This document shows positions 1 to 5,682 of a DNA stretch of 7,031 nt, one piece after another; position 1 is the stretch's first letter, and the number at the start of each line of letters is the position of its first letter. Made by a program: the position numbers and the translations under genes. The notes beneath the pieces are model-generated. The model had not been told where the DNA came from. It searched no databases and saw nothing but the letters and a program-made list of their open reading frames with translations. This DNA comes from an uncultured Rheinheimera sp. (GTDB lineage: Bacteria; Pseudomonadota; Gammaproteobacteria; Enterobacterales; Alteromonadaceae), in contig CALTZU010000169.1 in assembly GCA_943913835.1 (NCBI GenBank), positions 1 to 7,031 on the forward strand, written 5' to 3'.

Positions 1-1010
1 CCTTCCATCACATCTAATAAACGGTAGATAGTCAGGTTAATACGGTGATCCGTTAAACGGCCTTGCGGGAAGTTGTAAGTACGGATACGTTCAGAACGAT
101 CACCACTACCCACTAAAGAGCGGCGGGTCGACTCTTCCTGTAAACGGCGTTTTTCATCTTCAGCGGCCTGAATACGCGACTGCAACACAGCCATAGCGCG
201 GGCACGGTTTTTATGCTGCGAACGTTCGTCCTGACATTCCACCACTATGCCTGTTGGTAAGTGGGTGATACGAATAGCGGAGTCTGTTCTGTTGACGTGC
301 TGACCACCGGCACCCGAGGCGCGGTAGGTATCTACTTTTAAATCTGCAGGGTTAATTTCGATGGCTTCGCTTTCTGGTACTTCCGGCATAATGGCCACAG
401 TACAAGCTGAAGTATGTACCCTGCCCTGAGATTCTGTGGCCGGTACACGTTGCACACGGTGACCACCGGATTCAAATTTTAAAATACCGTAAGCGCCTTC
501 GCCCTGAATGCTGGCGATTACCTCTTTATAGCCACCATGTTCACCGTCGTTGCAGCTGATAATTTCTACTTTCCAGCGTCTGCGTTCGCAAAAACGGCTG
601 TACATACGGAATACATCGCCAGCAAAAATAGCAGCTTCATCACCACCAGCGCCGGCCCGAATTTCAAGGAAACAGCTGTTACTGTCGTTCGGGTCTTTAG
701 GTAACAACAGAATTTGTAAATCCTGATCCAACTGTTCTATGCGTTCTTTGGCGGCTTTGAACTCTTCCTGCGCCATATCACGCATATCCGGATCAGAATC
801 TTTCATCATTTCTTCGGCGCTGACTAAGTCGTCCTGCGCCTGGCGGTATAAACCAAAGGTTTTGCTCAGCTCTTCCAACTGACTGTATTCTTTGGACAGT
901 TCCCGAAAACGACTTTGGTCAGAAATCACACCAGCGTCACTTAATAACGCCTGAACTTCTTCATAACGTTCGACCAGAGCTTCGAGTTTGCGGTACACCG
1001 ATTCTTTCAT
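1..1010 (-). CDS. prfA: Peptide chain release factor 1 (RF1), C-terminus cut by window edge
   Basis: RF1 recognises UAA and UAG stop codons in the ribosomal A site and triggers hydrolysis of the finished peptide from its tRNA. The minus-strand reading frame is open from the ATG at 1010 to the left edge, giving 336 residues of a protein usually about 360 long, so roughly 25 C-terminal residues lie outside. It starts MKESVYRKLEALVERYEE, the helical N-terminal domain. Residues 190-192 are PAT, the RF1-type stop-codon reading tripeptide (RF2 has SPF). Residues 235-237 are GGQ, within RASGAGGQHVN; the Gln is the catalytic-loop residue that PrmC methylates in E. coli. The frame ends in the RF1-like segment RTYNFPQGRLTDHRINLT and on to MEG. 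It lies 19 bases after the hemA stop, so it is co-transcribed with hemA as in E. coli, where prmC follows. Its Shine-Dalgarno sequence is weak (AGGT about 14 bases upstream). Identification is very secure. Confidence 0.97.
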   Translation of the reverse strand, partial: MKESVYRKLEALVERYEEVQALLSDAGVISDQSRFRELSKEYSQLEELSKTFGLYRQAQDDLVSAEEMMKDSDPDMRDMAQEEFKAAKERIEQLDQDLQILLLPKDPNDSNSCFLEIRAGAGGDEAAIFAGDVFRMYSRFCERRRWKVEIISCNDGEHGGYKEVIASIQGEGAYGILKFESGGHRVQRVPATESQGRVHTSACTVAIMPEVPESEAIEINPADLKVDTYRASGAGGQHVNRTDSAIRITHLPTGIVVECQDERSQHKNRARAMAVLQSRIQAAEDEKRRLQEESTRRSLVGSGDRSERIRTYNFPQGRLTDHRINLTIYRLLDVME

Positions 1011-1029
1011 GTTGTTTCTATTTACCTGA

Positions 1030-2277
1030 TTACAGATCTAACAAAGTGTTGATCAAAGATTGTTGTTGAGGCTGTTCATCCTGCAGTAACTGCCTCAGCG
1101 CCTTGGTTGGTGCATGCATCAACCTGTTGCTGAGTTTAGTCGCAAGTTCAGCTAATACTTTTTCCGGGTCCTGCCCTGCTGCAATTTGTTTGCTTGCTTT
1201 GGCCAGCAATTCATCCCGAATGGCTTCGCCTTTGTCGCGATAGTCGCGCACTACGTCGAGCTGACCATGCAAACTTAACCACTGACTGAATTCCGTCACG
1301 CCCTGCAAAATCATTTGCTCGGCTTCAGAGGCTGCTTCCTGCCTGTTCTGCAGGTTTTGCAGCACTATCGACTGCAAGTCGTCTACTGTATACAAATAGG
1401 CGTCTTCCAGCTCTGCCACTTGCTCTTCAATATCACGTGGCACAGCTAAATCGACAAAAAACATCGGCTTATGGCGACGTTTTTTCAGCGCCTGTTCCAC
1501 CATACCTTTACCAACTATAGGCAAGGTACTGGCGGTTGAACTAATCACCACATCGGCATTAGCCAGGGCTTGTGGCACCTGCGCTAAGCTCACTGCTTCG
1601 CCTTTAAACTGGCTGGCTAAAGCCGCGGCTTTGTCATAAGAGCGATTGGCGACAGTAATTTTTTCCGCCCCCTGCTCCAGTAAATGTTTGGCCACCAGCT
1701 CTATGGTCTCACCTGCACCAATTAATAAAACTTTGACTTTACCAAGATGACCAAAGATCTGGCGGGCAAGGCTTACTGCAGCAAAAGCCACAGATACTGC
1801 ACTGGCTCCAATGTCAGTTTCTGTGCGAACCTGTTTGGCGACTGAAAAGGTCTTCTGAAACAAACGCTCAAAAGCCGGGTTAATAGTGCCGGCCTGACGT
1901 GAATGGCTATAAGCCTGCTTCACTTGTCCCAGAATTTGCGGCTCACCCAAAACTAAAGAATCCAAACCACAGGCGACCCGCATTAAATGACTGCTGGCCT
2001 GCTGATCCTGATGCAGGTATAAATGATGCTGCAATTCGGCCGAGTCCAGCTGATGAAATTTACTCAGCCAGTTAATTACTTGTTTCGATTGCTCGGGGCT
2101 GCCGCTAAAATACAGTTCAGTTCTGTTACAGGTCGACAAAATCACAGCGTCAGACACCTGGGTCTGAGTTGTCAGATCCCTTAAGGCGTCCAAAATTTGT
2201 TCAGGCGCAAAAGCAACCTGCTCACGTAAAGAGACAGGTGCAGTTTTATGGTTAATACCTAAAGCAAAAATGATCAT
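1030..2277 (-). CDS. hemA: Glutamyl-tRNA reductase
   Basis: GluTR reduces the glutamate of Glu-tRNA(Glu) with NADPH to glutamate-1-semialdehyde, the first committed step of C5-pathway tetrapyrrole (heme) synthesis in the cytoplasm. The protein has 415 residues, against 418 in E. coli as I recall it. The N-terminus MIIFALGINHKTAPVSLRE matches the family; in enteric bacteria this end is involved in heme-dependent proteolysis. The catalytic domain carries STCNRTE with the nucleophile Cys50, then GLDSLVLGEPQILGQVK at 104-120. The NADPH-binding domain follows with GAGETIE at 187-193, and a C-terminal helical dimerisation domain covers about residues 310-415. An in-frame TGA lies immediately before the ATG at 2277, so no longer ATG-started form is possible. 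The only Shine-Dalgarno-like sequence (CAGGTGA) abuts the start codon, which is unusually close. It is first in an operon with prfA and divergent from lolB. Confidence 0.98.
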   Translation of the reverse strand: MIIFALGINHKTAPVSLREQVAFAPEQILDALRDLTTQTQVSDAVILSTCNRTELYFSGSPEQSKQVINWLSKFHQLDSAELQHHLYLHQDQQASSHLMRVACGLDSLVLGEPQILGQVKQAYSHSRQAGTINPAFERLFQKTFSVAKQVRTETDIGASAVSVAFAAVSLARQIFGHLGKVKVLLIGAGETIELVAKHLLEQGAEKITVANRSYDKAAALASQFKGEAVSLAQVPQALANADVVISSTASTLPIVGKGMVEQALKKRRHKPMFFVDLAVPRDIEEQVAELEDAYLYTVDDLQSIVLQNLQNRQEAASEAEQMILQGVTEFSQWLSLHGQLDVVRDYRDKGEAIRDELLAKASKQIAAGQDPEKVLAELATKLSNRLMHAPTKALRQLLQDEQPQQQSLINTLLDL

Positions 2278-2328
2278 TCACCTGTTTGGCCCGTTTCGAA
2301 AAACCGGCATTCGTCAAAAAGAGGGCGA

Positions 2329-2334
2329 ATTGTA
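2329..2334 (-). promoter_or_regulatory. Candidate -10 element for hemA-prfA
   Basis: Read on the minus strand this is TACAAT, one mismatch from TATAAT. Transcription would start about 45 bases upstream of the hemA ATG. The position 17 bases upstream is only a T-run with no good -35 hexamer, so this is a tentative call. No equally good promoter for lolB is visible on the plus strand of the same 99-base gap (2278-2376). That gap also holds a TTTCGAAA palindrome (2294-2301) and a short TTCGT...ACGAA inverted repeat (2310-2338). Confidence 0.35.
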
Positions 2335-2364
2335 CGAAAAAGCCCAAACTAAAAAAAGCGTAGA

Positions 2365-2370
2365 GAAGGA
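2365..2370 (+). promoter_or_regulatory. Ribosome binding site deciding the lolB GTG start
   Basis: GAAGGA ends six bases before the GTG at 2377. No ATG in the lolB frame precedes the lipoprotein signal, and another GTG three codons in (2386) would sit too far from this site. This supports GTG at 2377 as the start. Confidence 0.7.
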
Positions 2371-2376
2371 ATTAGT

Positions 2377-2988
2377 GTGTTTGCAGTGATAAAAACTGGT
2401 TGTTTTGTAGTTTTCAGTCTGATTTTGACAGGTTGTGCCAGCAACAGCAGTCAGTTAAAACCTGTTGTTCCTCTGTCGGCACAACAACGTCAGGCGCAAT
2501 TAGAGCAATTGCAGGAATTTACTCTGACCGGGGCTTTAGGTGTAAAAGCGCCTCAGGAAAGTGTTAGCGGTAGTTTAAACTGGCAACAACAAGGGCCTTA
2601 TTTTCAGGCAAGCATGACTAACTTTGTTGGCATCAGTATTTTTGAACTGGAAACCGATGCCCTTGGTGCTACGGTCAAAGCAGACGGAGAAACTCATAAA
2701 GCCCAGTCAGCCAGTGCCTTGCTGGATTACTTATCCGGCTGGAGTTTACCTATTGAAGAAATGCCGCTCTGGCTTAAAGGTGTGGCAAGCTCTGAAAGCT
2801 TTAATCAGCAATGGGATGCGCAGGGGCGTTTAACCAGTTTTACCCTTAAAGATAGCCAGGGCCGTGACTGGCAGGTCAGTTATGTGGCGTTTTTTCCCGA
2901 TGCGTTAGCCTTACCCAGAGAGATCCGACTAAAAGCCCAGGCCGATGGCAGCAGTATTAAGCTGGTGGTGCGTAAATGGCAACTTTAA
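2377..2988 (+). CDS. lolB: Outer-membrane lipoprotein receptor LolB
   Basis: LolB accepts lipoproteins from the periplasmic carrier LolA and inserts them into the inner leaflet of the outer membrane. It is itself an outer-membrane lipoprotein. This one has 203 residues with a GTG start. The signal peptide (residues 1-19) ends in the lipobox LTGC with Cys20 as the lipidated residue; Ala21 at +2 is not an Asp-type inner-membrane retention signal, consistent with outer-membrane sorting. The rest fits the LolB beta-barrel-like fold: FTLTGALGVKAP near 48-60, SGSLNWQQ near 64-71, and WQVSYVAFF near 165-173. The protruding loop reads TNFVG (81-85). As I align it, Val84 takes the place of E. coli Leu68 (mature numbering), a hydrophobic residue needed for lipoprotein insertion. 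Sequence similarity to E. coli is low, but position between hemA and ispE plus the lipobox make the call firm. It overlaps ispE by 13 bases. Confidence 0.93.
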   Translation: MFAVIKTGCFVVFSLILTGCASNSSQLKPVVPLSAQQRQAQLEQLQEFTLTGALGVKAPQESVSGSLNWQQQGPYFQASMTNFVGISIFELETDALGATVKADGETHKAQSASALLDYLSGWSLPIEEMPLWLKGVASSESFNQQWDAQGRLTSFTLKDSQGRDWQVSYVAFFPDALALPREIRLKAQADGSSIKLVVRKWQL

Positions 2989-3821
2989 CCTTATCAGCGC
3001 CGGCTAAACTGAATTTATTTCTGCACATTACAGGGCGCAGGGCCGATGGTTATCATAATCTGCAAACCTTGTTTCAAATGCTTGATTGTGGCGACCAGCT
3101 CAGCTTTACACTAACCGAAGATAGTAAAATCCACTTTAGCTGTTCTGATAAAAGCATAGAGAACGACAGCAATCTGGTGGTGCGCGCAGCTAAGTTACTG
3201 CAGCCTCTAGCATCAGACAAAGCTGGTGTAAAAATCCACCTGGATAAACAAGTGCCTATGGGTGGTGGCTTAGGTGGCGGTTCGTCCGATGCGGCGACCA
3301 CACTGCTGGCATTAAACCAGTTATGGCAATTAAAGCTATCAAACGCACAGCTTTGTGAATTGGGCTTAAAACTAGGTGCCGACGTTCCTGTGTTTGTATT
3401 CGGAAAAACAGCCTTTGCCGAAGGGGTCGGAGAAAAATTACAACCCATCAGTTTGCCGCAAAACTATTACCTGATTGTGACGCCCGATGTGCATGTCAGC
3501 ACAGCTGAAGTCTTTAACCACGCTGATTTAATCCGTAATACACCCGTCATGGCAGTGAAAGATCTACTAGACTGTGAGTGGCAAAATGACTGCGAAACTC
3601 TGGTAAAACGGCTCTACCCCGAGGTTGCAATGGTACTGGACTGGTTGATAGAATACGCGCCGTCCCGAATGACAGGTACTGGCGCCAGTGTGTTTGCCGA
3701 GTTCCAGGATGAATTAAGTGCCCGTCAAACCCTTGCAAAACTGCCACAACAATGGCGTGGTTTTGTTGCGAAAGGGGTCAATCAGTCTGCTGTTTTGACT
3801 GAATTGGAACAAGCCGTATGA
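2976..3821 (+). CDS. ispE: 4-diphosphocytidyl-2-C-methyl-D-erythritol kinase
   Basis: IspE phosphorylates the 2-hydroxyl of CDP-methylerythritol with ATP, a middle step of the non-mevalonate (MEP) route to isoprenoids in the cytoplasm. It has 281 residues, the normal size, and belongs to the GHMP kinase family. Visible motifs are the N-terminal APAKLNLFLHITGRRADGYH (8-27) with catalytic-type Lys11, the glycine-rich ATP loop PMGGGLGGGSSDAA (94-107), GADVPVF (134-140) with the likely catalytic Asp136, and the C-terminal GHMP segment MTGTGASVF (232-240). The ATG lies inside the last codons of lolB (13-base overlap) behind only a weak GGTGG, so translation is probably coupled to lolB. The protein ends at a TGA overlapped by an ATG (ATGA at 3818) that leads in frame into prs, but the better prs start is 71 bases further on. 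Confidence 0.97.
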   Translation: MATLTLSAPAKLNLFLHITGRRADGYHNLQTLFQMLDCGDQLSFTLTEDSKIHFSCSDKSIENDSNLVVRAAKLLQPLASDKAGVKIHLDKQVPMGGGLGGGSSDAATTLLALNQLWQLKLSNAQLCELGLKLGADVPVFVFGKTAFAEGVGEKLQPISLPQNYYLIVTPDVHVSTAEVFNHADLIRNTPVMAVKDLLDCEWQNDCETLVKRLYPEVAMVLDWLIEYAPSRMTGTGASVFAEFQDELSARQTLAKLPQQWRGFVAKGVNQSAVLTELEQAV

Positions 3822-3825
3822 CGCA

Positions 3826-3851
3826 CAGCAGGCGACACAAAAAGCCTGCTG
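3826..3851 (+). other. Stem-loop in the ispE-prs spacer
   Basis: CAGCAGGC (3826-3833) and GCCTGCTG (3844-3851) are perfect 8-base inverted arms around a 10-base A-rich loop. The hairpin begins five bases after the ispE stop and lies 41 bases before the prs GTG. It is followed by CATTATTAACC rather than a T-run, so it is not a standard terminator. It could be an RNA processing, stability or attenuation element of the lolB-ispE-prs transcript. The structure is seen in sequence; the role is inference. Confidence 0.5.
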
Positions 3852-3879
3852 CATTATTAACCGGACTCACAAACTGCCC

Positions 3880-3885
3880 TGAGGA
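3880..3885 (+). promoter_or_regulatory. Ribosome binding site deciding the prs GTG start
   Basis: TGAGGA is followed by a seven-base spacer and then GTG at 3893, from which the protein reads VPDMKIFAGN, matching the E. coli Prs N-terminus (PDMKLFAGN), which also uses GTG. The upstream in-frame ATG at 3818 would add 25 residues not found in the family. Confidence 0.85.
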
Positions 3886-3892
3886 TCCTACC

Positions 3893-4837
3893 GTGCCCGA
3901 CATGAAGATTTTCGCTGGTAACGCCATACCAGAACTCGCCAAGAAGATAGCCAGCCGTTTATATATCAAGCTGGGCGATGCCGAAGTCGGCCGTTTTAGT
4001 GACGGTGAAGTCTGTGTACAAATCAATGAAAACGTCAGGGGATCTGACGTTTTTATTATCCAGTCTACCTGTGCCCCAACCAATGACAACCTGATGGAAC
4101 TCATTGTCATGGTCGACGCCTTACGCCGCGCCTCCGCCGGTCGTATTACCGCTGTAATCCCTTACTTTGGTTATGCTCGTCAGGACAGACGCGTGCGTTC
4201 TGCCCGTGTGCCTATCACTGCCAAAGTAGTAGCCGACTTTTTATCCAGCGTTGGTGTGGACCGTGTATTAACGGTGGACTTACACGCTGAGCAAATTCAG
4301 GGTTTCTTCGACGTTCCGGTTGATAACGTCTTCGGTAGCCCGGTATTGCTGGAAGATATGCGCAAACGTGAATTCGTTGCACCAGTCGTCGTATCTCCGG
4401 ATATTGGTGGTGTAGTACGTGCCCGTGCTATCGCCAAGCTTCTGAACGATGCTGACTTAGCTATTATCGATAAACGTCGTCCTAAGGCCAACGTGTCTCA
4501 GGTCATGCATATCATCGGTGATGTAAAAGATCGCGACTGTATTATTGTCGATGACATGATTGATACAGGCGGCACTTTATGTAAAGCGGCTGAAGCCTTA
4601 AAAGAGCAAGGCGCCAAACGTGTATTTGCTTACGCCACTCACCCAATTTTCTCCGGTACTGCTGCTGAGAACATCAGAAACTCAGTGATTGACGAGCTGA
4701 TCATTACTGACACTATTCCGTTAAGTGCAGAAATGCGCGCTGTCAGCAAAGTAAAACAGCTGACCTTAAGCGATATGCTGGCCGAATGTATCCGCCGTAT
4801 CAGCAACGAAGAATCTATCTCTTCAATGTTTGACTAA
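3893..4837 (+). CDS. prs: Ribose-phosphate pyrophosphokinase (PRPP synthetase)
   Basis: Prs transfers pyrophosphate from ATP to ribose 5-phosphate to make PRPP, the precursor of purines, pyrimidines, histidine, tryptophan and NAD. From the GTG at 3893 the protein has 314 residues (E. coli 315). Landmarks are FSDGEVCVQINENVRG (35-50), YFGYARQDRR (91-100), DLHAEQIQGFF (129-139) with the ATP-site His131, the flexible catalytic loop KRRPKAN (194-200) with Lys194 and Arg196, and the PRPP-binding loop DDMIDTGGT (220-228). It ends RRISNEESISSMFD. Similarity to E. coli Prs is very high throughout. It is last in the lolB-ispE-prs operon, with a 71-base spacer after ispE and a terminator 20 bases after the stop. 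I see no convincing PurR-type palindrome in the spacer. An upstream promoter inside ispE is possible but not identified. Confidence 0.98.
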   Translation: MPDMKIFAGNAIPELAKKIASRLYIKLGDAEVGRFSDGEVCVQINENVRGSDVFIIQSTCAPTNDNLMELIVMVDALRRASAGRITAVIPYFGYARQDRRVRSARVPITAKVVADFLSSVGVDRVLTVDLHAEQIQGFFDVPVDNVFGSPVLLEDMRKREFVAPVVVSPDIGGVVRARAIAKLLNDADLAIIDKRRPKANVSQVMHIIGDVKDRDCIIVDDMIDTGGTLCKAAEALKEQGAKRVFAYATHPIFSGTAAENIRNSVIDELIITDTIPLSAEMRAVSKVKQLTLSDMLAECIRRISNEESISSMFD

Positions 4838-4856
4838 GCATAAAATGTCGTTATCT

Positions 4857-4880
4857 AAAGGCACCTGACGGTGCCTTTAT
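4857..4880 (+). terminator. Intrinsic terminator of lolB-ispE-prs
   Basis: AAAGGCACC (4857-4865), loop TGAC, GGTGCCTTT (4870-4878): a perfect nine-pair stem with a tetraloop, running into TTTATTAT. It starts 20 bases after the prs stop. The U-tract is interrupted by A, but the 5' A-run and stem strength make this a good terminator that isolates prs from rplY. Confidence 0.88.
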
Positions 4881-4901
4881 TATGTCTATGGAAGGACGGT
4901 A

Positions 4902-4932
4902 CGTCGCAACTGTCTGGAACGTTGTTGCGACG
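4902..4932. repeat. Nine-base perfect inverted repeat upstream of rplY
   Basis: CGTCGCAAC (4902-4910) and GTTGCGACG (4924-4932) are perfect inverted arms separated by 13 bases. It lies between the prs terminator and the candidate rplY promoter, about 16 bases before the proposed -35. There is no T-run directly after it on either strand, so it is not an obvious second terminator. An operator or an upstream RNA hairpin are both possible. Confidence 0.6.
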
Positions 4933-4935
4933 ATA

Positions 4936-4954
4936 GCTGCTTTTCATTTGCAGC
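4936..4954. repeat. Short inverted repeat overlapping the candidate rplY -35
   Basis: GCTGC (4936-4940) and GCAGC (4950-4954) flank a nine-base TTTTCATTT spacer. The right arm overlaps the proposed -35 hexamer (4948-4953). With five-base arms it could be chance, but its position three bases after the larger repeat suggests either paired hairpins or a protein site. Confidence 0.35.
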
Positions 4955-4976
4955 CTTAAAGCTCCAGTGATACCAT
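4948..4976 (+). promoter_or_regulatory. Candidate rplY-pth-ychF promoter with extended -10
   Basis: TTGCAG (4948-4953), a 17-base spacer, then TACCAT (4971-4976) preceded by TG at 4968-4969, giving an extended -10 (TGATACCAT). The -35 is weak (three of six) and the -10 moderate (four of six). The following bases AGCGCGC form a very GC-rich discriminator, a trait of promoters repressed by ppGpp/DksA; E. coli rplY is reported to be under such stringent control. Transcription would start near 4983, leaving a leader of about 97 bases. Confidence 0.5.
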
Positions 4977-4981
4977 AGCGC

Positions 4982-5024
4982 GCTTTTTTGCGTCGGCTGA
5001 ATTCACTTCGCCGGGCAAAAAGGC
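4982..5024 (+). promoter_or_regulatory. Hairpin at the 5' end of the predicted rplY leader
   Basis: GCTTTTTTGC (4982-4991) pairs with GCAAAAAGGC (5015-5024) through ten pairs including one G-U. After a small internal loop, CGGC (4994-4997) pairs with GCCG (5010-5013) around a 12-base apical loop. It would begin at the predicted transcription start. It could stabilise the mRNA or take part in feedback control by L25, which is known in E. coli to repress its own translation; that role here is inference. The rest of the leader (5025-5069) holds CCTGGG/CTCAGG arms that can form a second, weaker stem. Confidence 0.5.
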
Positions 5025-5069
5025 TTCTTCCTGGGGTCAGGTCGCGGAACTCAGGGTCTATTAATTTTT

Positions 5070-5073
5070 GGAG
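5070..5073 (+). promoter_or_regulatory. Ribosome binding site of rplY
   Basis: GGAG with a six-base spacer (AATACC) to the ATG at 5080. It follows an A/T-rich stretch that should be unstructured, which suits a highly translated gene. The site itself includes the TTG at 5068-5070, so that upstream in-frame codon cannot be the start. Confidence 0.85.
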
Positions 5074-5079
5074 AATACC

Positions 5080-5682
5080 ATGTCAAACGCCATTTACACG
5101 TTAAATGCAGAAGTCCGTGCTGATTTAGGGAAAGGTGCGAGCCGCCGCCTACGTCACGCAGACAAAGTACCAGCTATCATTTACGGTGGTCACAAAGAAG
5201 CTCTGTCTATCACTTTAGATCACTCTAAATTGTTACAAGCTCAGGCTAACGAAGGTTTCTACACTCACATCCTGACTATCGTTGTTGGCGGTGAAGAAGT
5301 GAAAGCAATCGTTAAAGCTATGCAACGTCACCCGTTTAAGCCAAAAGTTATGCACGTTGACTTCCAACGCGTAGAAGCTGGCCACGAGTTACACACTGTA
5401 GTTCCAGTACACTTCATCAACGAAGCTGCTGCTGTGAAAAAAGGTGGCGTAGTTGCTCACCACATCAACGAACTGGCTATCACTGTATTACCACAGAACC
5501 TGCCAGAATTCATTGAAGTGGATTTAGCTGATGTTGCTGTTGGTGTAACACTGCACCTGTCAGACCTGAAAGTTCCTGCTGGCGTAACTATCACTGAGTT
5601 AGCCAAAGGCGCTGGTCATGACCAAGCCGTTGTTACTGTGAACAAGCCTGCTGGCAAAGCAGACGAAGACACAGCTGAGTAA
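5080..5682 (+). CDS. rplY: Ribosomal protein L25, long CTC/TL5 form
   Basis: L25 binds 5S rRNA (loop E) in the large ribosomal subunit. From the ATG at 5080 the protein has 200 residues, about twice the 94-residue E. coli L25. Residues 1-98 are the L25 domain, with AEVRADLGKGASRRLR (10-25), VPAIIYGG (30-37), QRHPFKPKVMHVDFQRV (82-98). Residues about 100-190 form the added beta domain of the CTC/TL5 family, with HFINEAAAVKKGG (111-123), NLPEFIEVDLADV (140-152) and VPAGVTITEL (165-174). The C-terminal tail is short and acidic (DEDTAE). Codons are strongly biased to gct, gtt, ggt and gaa, as expected for a highly expressed ribosomal gene and unlike its metabolic neighbours. It heads a unit with pth, whose ATG shares the last base of the rplY stop. 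The 94-residue form lacks the second domain, so a general stress protein CTC label is an alternative name for the same family. Confidence 0.96.
   Translation: MSNAIYTLNAEVRADLGKGASRRLRHADKVPAIIYGGHKEALSITLDHSKLLQAQANEGFYTHILTIVVGGEEVKAIVKAMQRHPFKPKVMHVDFQRVEAGHELHTVVPVHFINEAAAVKKGGVVAHHINELAITVLPQNLPEFIEVDLADVAVGVTLHLSDLKVPAGVTITELAKGAGHDQAVVTVNKPAGKADEDTAE

Noticed and set aside
2336..2360. lolB promoter with TTGTAC as -35 and an A-rich -10
   Set aside because: Spacing is only about 14 bases and the -10 match is poor.
3074..3448. Minus-strand open frame of 124 codons inside ispE
   Set aside because: It is antisense to a well-conserved gene, has Ser/Pro-rich shadow composition, and shows no domain.
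3826..3851. Intrinsic terminator after ispE
   Set aside because: No T-run follows the stem, and prs would be left without an evident promoter.
3818..3892. N-terminal 25-residue extension of Prs
   Set aside because: The segment resembles nothing in PRPP synthetases and is bypassed by a GTG with a good ribosome site and the family N-terminus.
3822..3892. Possible tRNA gene between ispE and prs, as in Pseudomonas
   Set aside because: The spacer is 71 bases with a single hairpin and no TTC arm or cloverleaf pattern.
3778..4110. Minus-strand open frame across the ispE-prs junction
   Set aside because: It is antisense to prs coding sequence and has no recognisable domain or own ribosome site worth noting.
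4961..4983. 5S-like words (AGTGA...TAGCGC) around the rplY -10
   Set aside because: They lie upstream of the predicted transcription start, so they would not be in the mRNA, and fit better as extended -10 plus discriminator.
5068..5079. Upstream TTG start adding four residues (MENT) to L25
   Set aside because: The TTG contains the first base of the GGAG ribosome site; the ATG at 5080 has proper spacing and matches the family start.
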